Positions 5,968-14,740 of a stretch of DNA of 64,000 nt are shown here, piece after piece (the first letter of the stretch is position 1; the number at the start of each line of letters is the position of its first letter). The position numbers were made by a program, and so were the translations under genes. The DNA is from Micrococcaceae bacterium Sec5.7 (lineage in GTDB: Bacteria > Actinomycetota > Actinomycetes > Actinomycetales > Micrococcaceae), in contig CP144169.1 of assembly GCA_039636785.1 (NCBI GenBank), positions 1,798,001-1,862,000 of the forward strand, read 5' to 3'. Below the pieces are notes generated by a model that saw only the letters and a list, made by a program, of their open reading frames with translations, searched no databases and was not told the origin of the DNA.

Positions 5968-8900
5968 TCATGTCTCGTCGTCTTCATCGGTGTCGGGATC
6001 GCGTAGGTCGCGGATCGTGCCGGGTGGGAGTTCAGGGGCAGTGAAGGCGTAGGTTCCGTGGACGCCGAGGTGGGAATGGACGAACGGTGACAGGCGTGCG
6101 AGGTCTTCGTCCCTGATCGGGTAGCCCTGGGCCTGAAGGCTGGCGACGGCGGCATCGAGGTAGCGGGTGGTCCACAGCGTGGCGCAGTTCAGGACGAGGC
6201 CGAGCGCTCCGAGCTGGTTCTCCAATCCGCGTTCGTAGTGGTGGTAGAGCTCGCCCTTCTTGCCGTGGCAGATCTTGCGGGCCAGGGAATGGCGGTTCTC
6301 CTGGAGATTCCGGATGTCCTTGATGTCGCGCCGGTAGGACTCGTCGGTGTCGATGTAGCTCAGGATGTGCAGCGTCTTGAAGATCCGCCCATAGGAGGCG
6401 ATCGCTTCGCCGAGCGCAGTGGGATGCCCGTCGCGTTGGAGCATCGTCACGACGTCGTAGGCGCGCACCGCACCGGTATAGATCGAGGCTGTCACCCGCA
6501 GGATGTCCTCCCAGTTCCTGCGGATCTTGGCCAGGTCGACACGTCCACGTGCGAAAGTGTTCAGCGGGCCGTAGTCGGTGTCCTTCTTGATGCGCCACCC
6601 TTTCTGGTCAGGCAGGTCTGCGAGGGCGGGCCGGTAGGAGATACCCAGGAGCTCGAGGAGCCCGAAGACGAGGTCACTGTAGGAGCCGGTGTCGGTGACG
6701 ACGATTTCGGGCAGTTCGCCTCCGTCGAGGCCGAAGATGACGTCGACCATGTGCAGCGAGTCGCGAATCGTGCCGGAGACGATCTTGGCACCGCGGCCCA
6801 TGCCGCGGTCGTTTATGGCGTTGAGCCAGGTCATGCCCCGTTTGGAACCGAAGTACTTGCGGTTGGGACGGGCGAACGCGGCAGGGACGGGGACAACGAA
6901 CCGCATGCCGTCCACAGCTGCAACCATGCCCCCGCCCCAGGTCTGCGCCAGGGGGAGAGTGGCCTGGGCGTCAACGAGCGGGGTGTTCGCTGCTGAGAGC
7001 GTCTCAGGACGGAAGTAGTTCTGGTAGACGTGTGAGAGCCGGGACCGTGCCAAGGCCGGGGTTCCCTTGTTCGCGATCGGCCGGTACCCGACATTCAACG
7101 AGTGCGCCGCCAGACACGCCGCGACCGACACCGGTAGGTCTGCCATCCGTGACCGTGCCCCAGACGCTGCAGTGAAGGCCTCCCGCAGCTGCGGTACCCA
7201 ATCCATGACCTCAAGGATCACCTCGGGCAGCTCCACGCGCGGCAACATCGCGGTAGTGCGGACCCGCAGGTCCACCAAGGACGGCGGCTCCTCGACCGCT
7301 CTGAGGCCGGTCAAGTGGATCCTGCCGTCCTCGTCCACGCGTGCATCGGGATTGGCGGCCAGTCTCCCGCCGACTCTCCGCAAGGTCTCGTCGAGGACGC
7401 CGGCGTGCTCGACCAGCAACGTCTCCGGGGATTCGGGTAGCCCGAGTGCGGTCAGTGTTTCGGCACGCATGCCCTGCCACCGTGTCCCGTCCAAGAGCGC
7501 AGCCTGCGGGTTGCGCCACCGCGTGGACGCCTCGGCGAAGACTTCCCGGCGTTTGAGACAGCGCCAGAACCGTTCCAGGACGCACAAGGCATATGCGTGC
7601 CGGCTGACAGCCCCGGCCTCGTAGACGGGACTGCCGAACACCAGGCGCTTCCACGGCCCGCTGACAACACCGACATCGATCAGATCCCCGGGAATCAACG
7701 GCGCGGGCAAGCGGCTGCGATGAGCAAGAACGCCCGGCAACACTGTCATCGCTGCCAGGACCTGCGCGCCTTCGGCGTTTGCCCCGAAAACGATGACCTG
7801 GGTGAGGACCTTCAAAAAGCCCGACACGGTCGGGAAGCGTTTGACCAACTCGGAACGCCAATCATCGCCAGCATCTGCGTCCGCTGGCGGCACGTCTTCG
7901 CTGACCACCGCCAGCGCCGCACGCAGCTGATCGCGCGAGACGACGTCCTCGATGGCCTCCCAGATCTGCCCGAGCCTCACCGTTCCATCGGTTCCGCTCC
8001 ACCCGTCCGCAGCGAACAACGCCTCAACAGCCACGGCAAGGCGAGCAGACGCCTTCGCCAAACGCGGATGCTTGCGGATCCGGTCCTTGTCCGAAGCGTT
8101 GCGCGCCTTCGTCAACAGCTCGGTGGCCATCAGTAGATCCAGCAGCCCCAAAGCATCATCGATCGCTTTGCCCTCCACATGCCGTACCGTGGCCAGCAAC
8201 GTGGCGACCCGACGGCCAGTCGGATGGCGCCGCAACATCGAAGCATCCGCACGCATCCCATACTTCACCAACTCGGCCAGCCGCTGGGACGGGACCCTGG
8301 TCTCCACACCAACCAGTGCGAAGCCGAAGCCTGCAATCTCGGCGACCAAGTCCAAGGCCTTGATGATCGCCGGCCCCGATGCGCGTGGGGCCACGCCCTT
8401 GCGCCACCGTTCCAAATCAGACACCCGTGAGCCCGGTGCGACCGCCAGCAGCCGGTCCAGAACACGCCGCTGCTCGACCGTTACCAATGATGCCAGCTCG
8501 CCCCACAACCGCTCAGTGGCCTCCCTACGGACCCTGGCGACCAGACGCGCCAACCTGGTCACGCCAGGCAGCAGTACTCTGCGCTGACGCAGCCACGCCA
8601 CCCCGTCGTTGAAGGTCCCCTTCGGACCATCTCCCGAGGTCCACGCACGCGCGGCCGCCCACTCAGTGAAGTCGGCCTCCGCGGCAGAGAAATCCCGCCA
8701 CCCATCCGCCTCACGAATCAGCAGCTGATGCTCGAATAACGTGGTCCGCCGATCGAGATACTTCTTCACGACCGACGGATCACCAATGCCCAGCTGCCCG
8801 GCCACGAAGTCCAGGACAACCGCCGGCACATCCAACGGGTCCTCCAAGAACGTCCCGAGCCAGCGGACAGTCACCAGCTGCAACGCGAACCCGAGCCGAG

Positions 8901-9042
8901 AGTACTCACCCCGCCGACCAGCGACCAGGACCAAATCCGCGTCGTCAAGGAAGAACACACGCTCCAAATCAGCCCGCGCTGGCACGCCGGCGAATCGCCC
9001 AAACGCGGCAGCCTCATCATCAGTCAGGAACTCAACCGGCAC
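5968..9042 (-). CDS. tnpA: Tn3-family transposase
   Basis: At 1024 residues this is full length for a Tn3-type DDE transposase, which binds the 38-bp ends and performs replicative transposition. The N-terminal half (DUF4158-like, starting PVEFLTDDEAAAFGRF) binds the ends. The C-terminal catalytic domain shows AAVDGMRFVVP (first Asp, about residue 690), VVTDTGSYSDLVFGLLELLG (second Asp) and YERGLENQLGALG (Glu). The protein ends in an acidic tail. The start at 9042 lies about 75 bp inside the right inverted repeat, as usual. No frameshift or internal stop is seen, so the element may be active. Confidence 0.93.
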   Translation of the reverse strand: MPVEFLTDDEAAAFGRFAGVPARADLERVFFLDDADLVLVAGRRGEYSRLGFALQLVTVRWLGTFLEDPLDVPAVVLDFVAGQLGIGDPSVVKKYLDRRTTLFEHQLLIREADGWRDFSAAEADFTEWAAARAWTSGDGPKGTFNDGVAWLRQRRVLLPGVTRLARLVARVRREATERLWGELASLVTVEQRRVLDRLLAVAPGSRVSDLERWRKGVAPRASGPAIIKALDLVAEIAGFGFALVGVETRVPSQRLAELVKYGMRADASMLRRHPTGRRVATLLATVRHVEGKAIDDALGLLDLLMATELLTKARNASDKDRIRKHPRLAKASARLAVAVEALFAADGWSGTDGTVRLGQIWEAIEDVVSRDQLRAALAVVSEDVPPADADAGDDWRSELVKRFPTVSGFLKVLTQVIVFGANAEGAQVLAAMTVLPGVLAHRSRLPAPLIPGDLIDVGVVSGPWKRLVFGSPVYEAGAVSRHAYALCVLERFWRCLKRREVFAEASTRWRNPQAALLDGTRWQGMRAETLTALGLPESPETLLVEHAGVLDETLRRVGGRLAANPDARVDEDGRIHLTGLRAVEEPPSLVDLRVRTTAMLPRVELPEVILEVMDWVPQLREAFTAASGARSRMADLPVSVAACLAAHSLNVGYRPIANKGTPALARSRLSHVYQNYFRPETLSAANTPLVDAQATLPLAQTWGGGMVAAVDGMRFVVPVPAAFARPNRKYFGSKRGMTWLNAINDRGMGRGAKIVSGTIRDSLHMVDVIFGLDGGELPEIVVTDTGSYSDLVFGLLELLGISYRPALADLPDQKGWRIKKDTDYGPLNTFARGRVDLAKIRRNWEDILRVTASIYTGAVRAYDVVTMLQRDGHPTALGEAIASYGRIFKTLHILSYIDTDESYRRDIKDIRNLQENRHSLARKICHGKKGELYHHYERGLENQLGALGLVLNCATLWTTRYLDAAVASLQAQGYPIRDEDLARLSPFVHSHLGVHGTYAFTAPELPPGTIRDLRDPDTDEDDET

Positions 9043-9116
9043 TCAGCCAATCTAAACCACCTCAGCCCGACCCGCATCAGAACGGCCAGTCACGCCAAGA
9101 ACGACCAATGAGCGCT

Positions 9117-9154
9117 CTAAACGTGACTGACCGTTCCATTGCGGCTCAACCCCC
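9117..9154 (-). repeat. Right terminal inverted repeat of the Tn3-family transposon
   Basis: Read on the minus strand it begins GGGGGTTGAGCCGCAATGGA and matches the left ends with two mismatches in 38 bp. Confidence 0.9.
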
Positions 9155-9307
9155 GTCTCCGCCTGGTGCGCGGTGTTCAGGGCAGCCGAGCACCAGCGGG
9201 CTTCCACCACGCACGTCACCCCGGTGTGGGCGGGCGATGATCCGGTTCCGGACAGGGAACAGTACCGGTGGGCTCGGAACACGGGGGCAACTACGAGGCC
9301 CCCCGTA

Positions 9308-9344
9308 CCCCCGGAATGGTTGCCGCAGGCTCCCATTCCGGGGG
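9308..9344 (-). terminator. Hairpin downstream of the multicopper oxidase gene
   Basis: The arms CCCCCGGAATGG (9308-9319) and CCATTCCGGGGG (9333-9344) are perfect inverted copies, 19 bp beyond the stop of the oxidase gene. The region 9155-9307 shows no supported gene. Confidence 0.6.
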
Positions 9345-9362
9345 CTCGATGTTCGCACTGTT

Positions 9363-10634
9363 TTAGTGGCCCGCGTGCGTGCCACCCTGGGTGGCGTCGG
9401 GGCCCGTCTGGGTGGTCCCGCCGACCGAGCCGTCCTCGTTGAGGACGCGGTAGCGGGTGAGCATGCCGGCGCTGATGTGGTCGTTGACGTGGCAGTGGAG
9501 GAGCCAGGTGCCGACGTCGTCCGGGACCATGTCAGCCGCCACCATGCTGGCCGGCAGGAGATTCACGACGTCGGTGCGCATGCCCAGTGCCGTCACGGTG
9601 TTGCCGTGCCAGTGCGGGGTGTGCAGGTCAACCTCGGTGCCCATGCCCATGAGGTACCAGCGGACGTGTTCGCCCTTGCGCATGGTCATGGTTTCAATCG
9701 GCTGGTTGCCGAAGACGTAGCCGTTGATGGAGTGCATCATGTTGCTCTCGTGGAAGCCTTCGTCGTCGGTCTTGACCGTGGTGGGGTCGCCGGTGAACTT
9801 GTCGATGTTGCGCTGCAGGTAGGGGCTGTTGTTTTCGTTGCTGACCTTGTATTGGAGGAAGAATTCGCGGTTCACGTCGTTCGGGGTTCCGTCGGCGCGG
9901 GCGGCGCTGGCCTTGGTGATGACCATGGGGCCCACCAGGCCGGAGTAGTCGTCCGAGACCTCGTCCGTATGGGAGTGGTACATCCACATCACGGAGCTGC
10001 CGTCCATGGGTCCGGGGCCCGCGCGCTCGGGCACTTCGTAGCTGTAGGTGTAGGTGCTGCCGGGGGCCACGGCGTCGTCACCTTTGGCGGCCGCACCGGT
10101 GCCGTCGTTGTACGGTGCGCCTTCGCTGCTCTTGTCGTAGAACACGCCGTGGACGTGTACCGACGCCGGCCGGTCCAGGTTGTTCTTGAAGACCACCTTG
10201 ATGTGGTCCCCTACGACGCCGCGGATCACCGGCCCCTGGAAGCCCAAGTGCTGTTCGGCCGCCGTCCGCGGCTTGAGGGTCTTGAACGATGAGTCCGTGT
10301 ACTCCTGGTACAGCGATTTGATGTAGGTGCTGCCGATCCGCTGCGGCCCCTGCTTGGTAAAGACCTGCGCGGCCTCGTCGAACGGCTCACCCGTGATCTG
10401 GTTCTTTCCGGTGGGGGCGTAGTTCCAATCCACCTCGTTGGCCCCTATGTAGTACGTGCGGGTCTGCGGCACATAGGCGCTGGCGGCATTGGTTCTCACC
10501 GCCGCCGACCCCGTGCCATACAGCCCCGGCGCCGTCACAGCCAGAACCGCCAGCAGGATGATCATGAGGATCCACCAGGGCGAGATGGACAGTAATCCGC
10601 CGCGCTCCTTCAAAATTAATCCACGGTAGCCCAT
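9363..10634 (-). CDS. Membrane-anchored multicopper oxidase
   Basis: A 423-residue protein with one N-terminal transmembrane helix (PWWILMIILLAVLAVTAPGLY) and cupredoxin domains carrying the four copper motifs in order: HVHG, MWMYHSHTDE, HTPHWHGN and the type-1/3 block LLHCHVNDHISAGM. These oxidise metal ions or organic substrates and reduce oxygen to water outside the membrane. The start at 10634 is preferred because AGGGGAGGAA lies 6 bases upstream; an in-frame ATG seven codons earlier has no such site. The His-rich tail GGTHAGH may bind metal. It stands alone, with no copper exporter next to it, so its substrate (Cu, Fe or Mn) cannot be told. Confidence 0.85.
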   Translation of the reverse strand: MGYRGLILKERGGLLSISPWWILMIILLAVLAVTAPGLYGTGSAAVRTNAASAYVPQTRTYYIGANEVDWNYAPTGKNQITGEPFDEAAQVFTKQGPQRIGSTYIKSLYQEYTDSSFKTLKPRTAAEQHLGFQGPVIRGVVGDHIKVVFKNNLDRPASVHVHGVFYDKSSEGAPYNDGTGAAAKGDDAVAPGSTYTYSYEVPERAGPGPMDGSSVMWMYHSHTDEVSDDYSGLVGPMVITKASAARADGTPNDVNREFFLQYKVSNENNSPYLQRNIDKFTGDPTTVKTDDEGFHESNMMHSINGYVFGNQPIETMTMRKGEHVRWYLMGMGTEVDLHTPHWHGNTVTALGMRTDVVNLLPASMVAADMVPDDVGTWLLHCHVNDHISAGMLTRYRVLNEDGSVGGTTQTGPDATQGGTHAGH

Positions 10635-10798
10635 GGCGTTCCTCCCCTTAAACATTAAATTTGGCTGGCCGGATGCGGCCCCACCCGAATAGGAAGACGC
10701 TATATCCGCCCACTTGCGAAAACCTTGGGGAGCTCAAATGGCTGGGGCGGCCACCACTGATTCACGACTGGTTTATCGGCGACGTCCGGCATGTGATC

Positions 10799-11116
10799 AT
10801 GACAGCAACAGCCAATGAAACCGCCCTCGACGCTCCCGTGGTGGACGTTCGGTTCACCCCGGCCGGCAACCCGCTGGCCGTCCGGCATAACGGCCGGATA
10901 TGGGCCGTCGTGGCCGAGCCGGTGCACTGGTTCGCCCGGGACGCCTGGTGGGACACCCGGCGCACGGCTGCCGTGGGCAGCGGTGACCTTGTGAGCGTCG
11001 AATATTGGCGGGTTCAGGTTGGCCTGGCGGCGAACTCGGCCTTGCGGACGTTCACGTTGCGCCGCGATCCCCTCTCCAGCCAGTGGCTCCTGGAGTCAAT
11101 CGCTGACGGCTATTAG
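10799..11116 (+). CDS. DUF6504 family protein
   Basis: The conserved pattern covers most of the 105 residues: a beta-rich start (VDVRFTPAGNPLAVRHNGRIWAVV), W...DAWWDTRR, then VEYWRVQV and a final strand FTLRRDPLSSQWLLESI. This is the signature of DUF6504, a small actinobacterial family often found next to translesion polymerase (ImuB/DnaE2-type) genes, but no such neighbour is present here. The ATG at 10799 is chosen because the pattern starts soon after it; an in-frame start at 10661 would add 46 unconserved residues. The biochemical function is unknown. Confidence 0.6.
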   Translation: MTATANETALDAPVVDVRFTPAGNPLAVRHNGRIWAVVAEPVHWFARDAWWDTRRTAAVGSGDLVSVEYWRVQVGLAANSALRTFTLRRDPLSSQWLLESIADGY

Positions 11117-11122
11117 GCAACG

Positions 11123-11501
11123 GTGAAACCAGACCGCGAACCGATCAGCGATCAGACATGGGAAGGGATCAGGGCTGAATTCACGCTACCCACCCTGGGG
11201 CAGGTCCGCCGCCGCCTCTCTGAGCTCATGGAAGACCCGGAACCGGTGATGCAGCAGCTCGTCCGCGTCTTCATCGGCGAGGGCACCTTCTGCCCGGGAT
11301 TCCAGTTCCTCCCCTGCGGCCAGCTCCACCCAACTGTCGTAGACCTATTCCAGCGAGCGATGGAACTAAAGATCCCCCACAACTACTTCACCGTCTGGAT
11401 GATCACACGCTCGGGCAGCCTCGGGCTCCCGCCCCGTTGACCTCCTGGACAGCGGGGCCTCACCCTTGCTTCGCGCTCTCGAAACCCTCGGCCGGCGGTA
11501 G
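11123..11501 (+). pseudogene. MbcA/ParS-like antitoxin domain protein, frameshifted
   Basis: GTG at 11123 opens a frame of about 100 residues containing FCPGFQFLPCGQLHPTVVDLF and FTVWMITRSGSLG. This resembles the toxin-binding domain of Xre/MbcA/ParS antitoxins, where FQF..G...P and a final W/LG..P motif recur. The frame stops at 11440, but removing one G from the GGG at 11423-11425 restores SLGSRPVDLLDSGASPLLRALETLGRR and a stop at 11499-11501, which is the expected family ending. So a single-base insertion (or sequencing error in a short run) breaks the gene. No RES-domain toxin lies beside it. The family assignment is by pattern only. Confidence 0.5.
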
Positions 11502-11762
11502 GCGCCAACCGGACTGCGTGGTAGCGCTGTTGTCCATGAATGGCGGGTCTTTCACCGGTCCGGTTTGGGAGGTTTTCGGCATACCTGGATGGTCCTTGGT
11601 GACGCGCCCTGCACTGCTGCTATTGCTCCCCGCCGGCTCGTGGGCGGCGTTCCTTGGGCTTCGCCTCGCGGGCCTGTGTCAACTGCAACTTTAAACTGAC
11701 CGCTGGCTGCAGTTTGCGTTGACCGGTGGCTTGAATTCTAGGGGTCGTTGCAACACCCGTTC
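11502..11762. other. Gene-free stretch with IS-end-like sequence
   Basis: No convincing gene. The last 80 bases, beginning TGTCAACTGCAACTTTAAAC near 11674 and including GTTGACCGGTGG and GGGGTCGTTGCAACACCC, look like insertion-sequence ends. The last part probably belongs to the left end of the IS30-type element whose gene stops at 11763. Confidence 0.4.
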
Positions 11763-13470
11763 TTAGCTGGCTATCAGTAAATCACGTAGACGCTCGGCGG
11801 GGGTGTCCCAGTCCAGTGTTTTGCGGGGTCGAGCGTTGAGTTCGTGGGCGACGTGCTCCAGGTCCTCGGGCCCGTAGGCGTTCAGGTCGGTGCCCTTGGG
11901 GAAGTACTGGCGTAGCAGCCCGTTGGTGTTCTCGTTGGATCCGCGTTGCCAGGGACTGGCGGGGTCGCAGAAGTAGACGTCCATGTCGGTGGCGATGCTG
12001 AAAGCCTTGTGCTTGGCCATTTCGGCGCCTTGGTCCCAGGTCAGGGATCCGCGCAGGTGCGCCGGCAGGGTCGACATGGTCTTGATCAGCCCGTCACGGA
12101 CCGATTCGGCGGTGTGGTCCACCGGCAGGTGCACCAGCATCACGTAGCGCGTGGTGCGTTCCACCAGGGTTGCGATCGCCGATTGGTTGTAGGCTCCGGT
12201 CACTAAATCCCCCTCCCAATGCCCCGGGACGGCGCGGTCCTGGACCTCTGCGGGGCGTTCGGAAATGTTGATCATCGGGTCACGGAAACGACCGGTGCGT
12301 TCCTCGGGATTCCTGTGCTGCTTGCGGCGGGTCCGGCCGGTGCGCAGGGCCTCTTTGACCTCGCGTTTGAGTCCGCCGCGGGCCCGGAAGTAGAGGGCCT
12401 GGTAAATCGTTTCGGGGCTCACGCGCATCTGCTCGTCATCGGGGAAATCCTTGATCAGCAGCTTCGAGATCTGTTCCGGGGACCAGTGTGTGAGGAGCTT
12501 GGTTTTCACGTAGTCGTGCAGTTCCCCCGGTTCTGCCAGCTTACTGTCCTTCGGCCGTGCCCGGGCCGCGGTGGCAGCCCGGTGAGCACCGTAGGGCCGG
12601 TAACCCAGCACCGGGTGGCTGTTGCGTTTGATCTCCCGGCTGATGGTGCCCACGGACCGGCCCAGTACCCTGCCGATCGCCTGCATCGAGGTTCCCTGGG
12701 AGCGCAGGTCCGCGATCCTCTCCCGCTCGGGCAGGGACAGGTAGCGGGCGCTGACGGACTGCTCCAGAGCCTCCAACGCCACCGCGGCGGGTGCCGGCTC
12801 AGCCACCGGCGCCGTCAACTCCGGCGCCGGTGCAGGGGCCGAAGGTTCCGCGAATGTAGTTGTCACTTCCTGTTTATACGGCAGAGCCACGGCAAGACCT
12901 TCGGCCGCGGCCGTGTCGTTTGCAGCCTGTTGCCGGTCCCAGTTGTAGGAACTCGGTTTGCTGGCGCCGACCGCGAGGGCGGCGTCCCTGCGGCCTGCTC
13001 CTTCTTGGCGCAGGCGCAGGTACTGAAGCTGCTTCCCTGATGGCCGTCGCGGACTGACGGAGACCAGACCGGCGGCCCTGGCCCAGTTGGCCCAGTTGCC
13101 GGGCTGCCGCGCTGACGCTGCCGACGTCCCGCAGCAGGCCCAGGAACTCCTCAATTGCCGCCGCTGGGTGGCGTTGCGCCGGACCAGGCTTCACGGTTCT
13201 CGTGGCCCGTAGTCTTCTCCCGGCAGGATTGACCTTGCCGGCCCAGTTGTGCGCGGTGCTGATGTTCAATCCCAGTTCCTGGGCCGTCGCGGTGATAGTA
13301 CCCGTCCGGTCCAGAACGGCATAGAAGTGGTCCTTGTCCGCTTGCGTGTATAGGCGCTGCGGCCTGATCCCGGCAGCGTTCGCCCACTTCTGGCAGGTGC
13401 TCCGGTTGATGCCGAGCTCCTTGGCCGCGGCCGCGACACTTCCCAGCCGCTCCACGGCGGAAAGGAGCAC
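11763..13470 (-). pseudogene. IS30-family transposase, 5'-truncated and frameshifted
   Basis: The C-terminal half is intact: an IS30 helix-turn-helix (LPERERIADLRSQGTSMQAIGRVLGRSVGTISREI) and the DDE domain with HWEGDLVTG, LTWDQGAEM and RGSNENTNGLLRQYFPKGTDL. The N-terminal repeated HTH units lie in another frame (12874-13470: LGSVAAAAKELGINRSTCQKWA, then SVSAAARQLG). The frames switch near 13085-13100, at CAACTGGGC duplicated in tandem (CAACTGGGCCAACTGGGCC). This suggests a small deletion between short repeats that removed the middle of one HTH. The 5' end of the gene and the right inverted repeat are missing at the junction near 13470. Confidence 0.75.
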
Positions 13471-13961
13471 TCACCAATGCCGGATGCGCGAAGATTTACT
13501 CCGACAAGGCCACCGGAACGAGCACCAGCCGCCCGGCACTGGACAAGGCCTTGGAACATCTGCGCGAAGGCGATGTTCTTGTTGTCTGGAAACTCGACCG
13601 CCTCGGCCGCACGGTGAAGAACCTTATCGCCTTCACCGAGACGCTCCACGAAGGTGGCATCGGCTTCCGATCCCTCACTGATCAGATCGATACCACCACA
13701 CCTGCCGGCCGGTTCTACTTCCACATCATGGCCTCACTGGCCCAAATGGAACGAGAACTCACCATCGAACGCACCCACGCCGGACTGGCGGCCGCCCGAG
13801 CACAGGGACGCCTCCCCGGCCGGAAACGAAAAATGACCGACAGCAAGATCGCCTCAGCACGACAGCTCCTCGCCAACGGCACCTCACCCACCGAGGTGGC
13901 CAAAAACCTCGGAGTCTCCATCCCCACCCTCTACCGATGGATCCCCGCACACGACCGCTAA
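13467..13961 (+). pseudogene. Serine resolvase, 5'-truncated
   Basis: From ALTNAGCAKIYSDKATGTSTSRPALDKAL onward the frame matches small serine recombinases: the conserved LVVWKLDRLGRTVKNL, the active-site region FYFHIMASLAQMERELTIERTHAGLAAAR and a C-terminal helix-turn-helix (TSPTEVAKNLGVSIPTLYRW). The first 30 or so residues, with the catalytic serine motif, are missing. The frame is replaced at about 13467 by the truncated IS30-type gene on the other strand. ATG 13551 gives an open frame but not a working enzyme. It belongs to a different resolvase subgroup from the one at 5215. Confidence 0.75.
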
Positions 13962-14034
13962 CGTACGATTTCATCCCTTTTCTGCAGCGACCCCTGTCAG
14001 AGGCACATCGCTGTGCCAAGTTGGATGACGCAGG

Positions 14035-14147
14035 ACATCTCACCTCAGTTGCGGCAGTCTCATTGCAGTTAAGGCATCGGCACGGCGTGTCTCACTTCAC
14101 TTAAGGCATTAGCCAGTTTCGTCTCACTACAGTTGAGGCATGGGACA
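14035..14147 (+). repeat. Left-end repeats of a Tn7-like element
   Basis: Four copies of a degenerate 20-bp word with consensus TCTCAnTnCAGTTAAGGCAT begin at 14038, 14058, 14090 and 14122 (spacing 20, 32 and 32 bp). Arrays like this at one end, next to a tnsA-like gene, fit the TnsB-binding sites of Tn7-like transposons. Inverted relatives occur at 16752-16840. The exact tip of the element was not identified. Confidence 0.55.
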
Positions 14148-14619
14148 CGCTGCGGCGGCGTCCGAGGCTTGCGCCGGACGCAAGATGCTCCAGGCACCCT
14201 GACCTACAGCGAGCAGTTTTCCTCTGCACCAAGCACAGGGAATCTTGCCCAGTGTTGGATGCTCCCGTTTGAGAACTCCATTCCGATCCGACGCCTGACG
14301 GCCTTCAAGAGGCAACGCAATTTCGCCGGCCTTTGGTGGTGTGCCACAAACCAGCGTCACGTCGGTTTGTGATCCTGGTGCGAACGCGACAATCTGATGC
14401 TTCTGGACTTAGACCCCAACGTCGTCGGATTCTCATCCCAACCGTTCCGTATCACGTTGCCCACCTCACTCCCCCAGAGTTCGCACGTGACGGATTTTTT
14501 CATCAGGCTTGCGGACGGGATCGGCCGTGGTGATCGATGTCCGGCCCGACAGTAGGGTGACTCCGGCGGATCAGGAGATTTTTCAAGCGACGGAGGATCT
14601 GTGCGCGACCGTCGGCTGG
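14133..14619 (+). pseudogene. TnsA-like transposase endonuclease subunit, broken
   Basis: The frame reads LAQCWMLPFENSIPIRRLTAFKR..., then WWCATNQRHVG, then a TGA at 14370-14372, then in the same frame SWCERDNLMLLDLDPNVVGFSSQPFRI and SHVTDFFIRLADG. After a +1 frameshift near 14530 it continues VVIDVRPD...EIFQATEDLCATVGW. This order matches the actinobacterial TnsA-like endonuclease family of Tn7-type elements, which cut the 5' transposon ends. The stop replaces the codon where the catalytic Glu of the HVGFES-type motif is expected. The similarity ends at GW near 14619, where the usual C-terminus is lost. No tnsB, tnsC or tniQ gene is visible. Confidence 0.6.
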
Positions 14620-14740
14620 GCAGCGGCCCTTCTCTTGGACAGGCTCGCATCCAACGGACCGACCTCAATACGTGACCTGGCCACGGCGACCGGTGACCCG
14701 GGCCAGATCACCTCGGCGTCCATCACTGGCCACTCCCCTC

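Larger units (their letters stand above)
3221..9154. mobile_element. Composite Tn3-family structure with captured segment
   Basis: Bases 3221-3704 duplicate the left 484 bp of the intact transposon (5157-5640), with only two differences (3429/5365 and 3490/5426). Between the duplicate and the intact copy lie 1452 bp of unrelated DNA (3705-5156): a pdxA-like 3' end and a squalene-cyclase-like gene. The outer repeats at 3221 and 9154 are inverted to each other, so the whole 5.9-kb structure could in principle be recognised by the encoded transposase. The 5 bases flanking it (TACAT and GTCTC) do not match, so no target duplication supports a single clean insertion. Confidence 0.65.
5157..9154 (-). 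mobile_element. Tn3-family transposon, apparently intact
   Basis: A 4.0-kb element bounded by 38-bp inverted repeats. It contains a full-length Tn3-type transposase and a serine resolvase in the same orientation, with a resolution site between them. It carries no passenger gene inside its own ends. Flanking pentamers (GCGTG on the left, GTCTC on the right) differ, so the two sides were not joined by one simple insertion. Confidence 0.85.

Noticed and set aside
9108-10292. 394-residue plus-strand open frame
   Set aside because: Antisense of the multicopper oxidase, which has complete copper-binding motifs. The frame is Val/His/Gly-rich shadow sequence.
11437-11694. 85-residue open frame after the antitoxin-like gene
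   Set aside because: No ribosome site or family motif. Its first part overlaps the restored C-terminus of the frameshifted antitoxin in another frame.
14035-14147. CRISPR array
   Set aside because: The four repeats are short, degenerate and unevenly spaced (20-32 bp), and no cas gene is present. Transposon end sites fit better.
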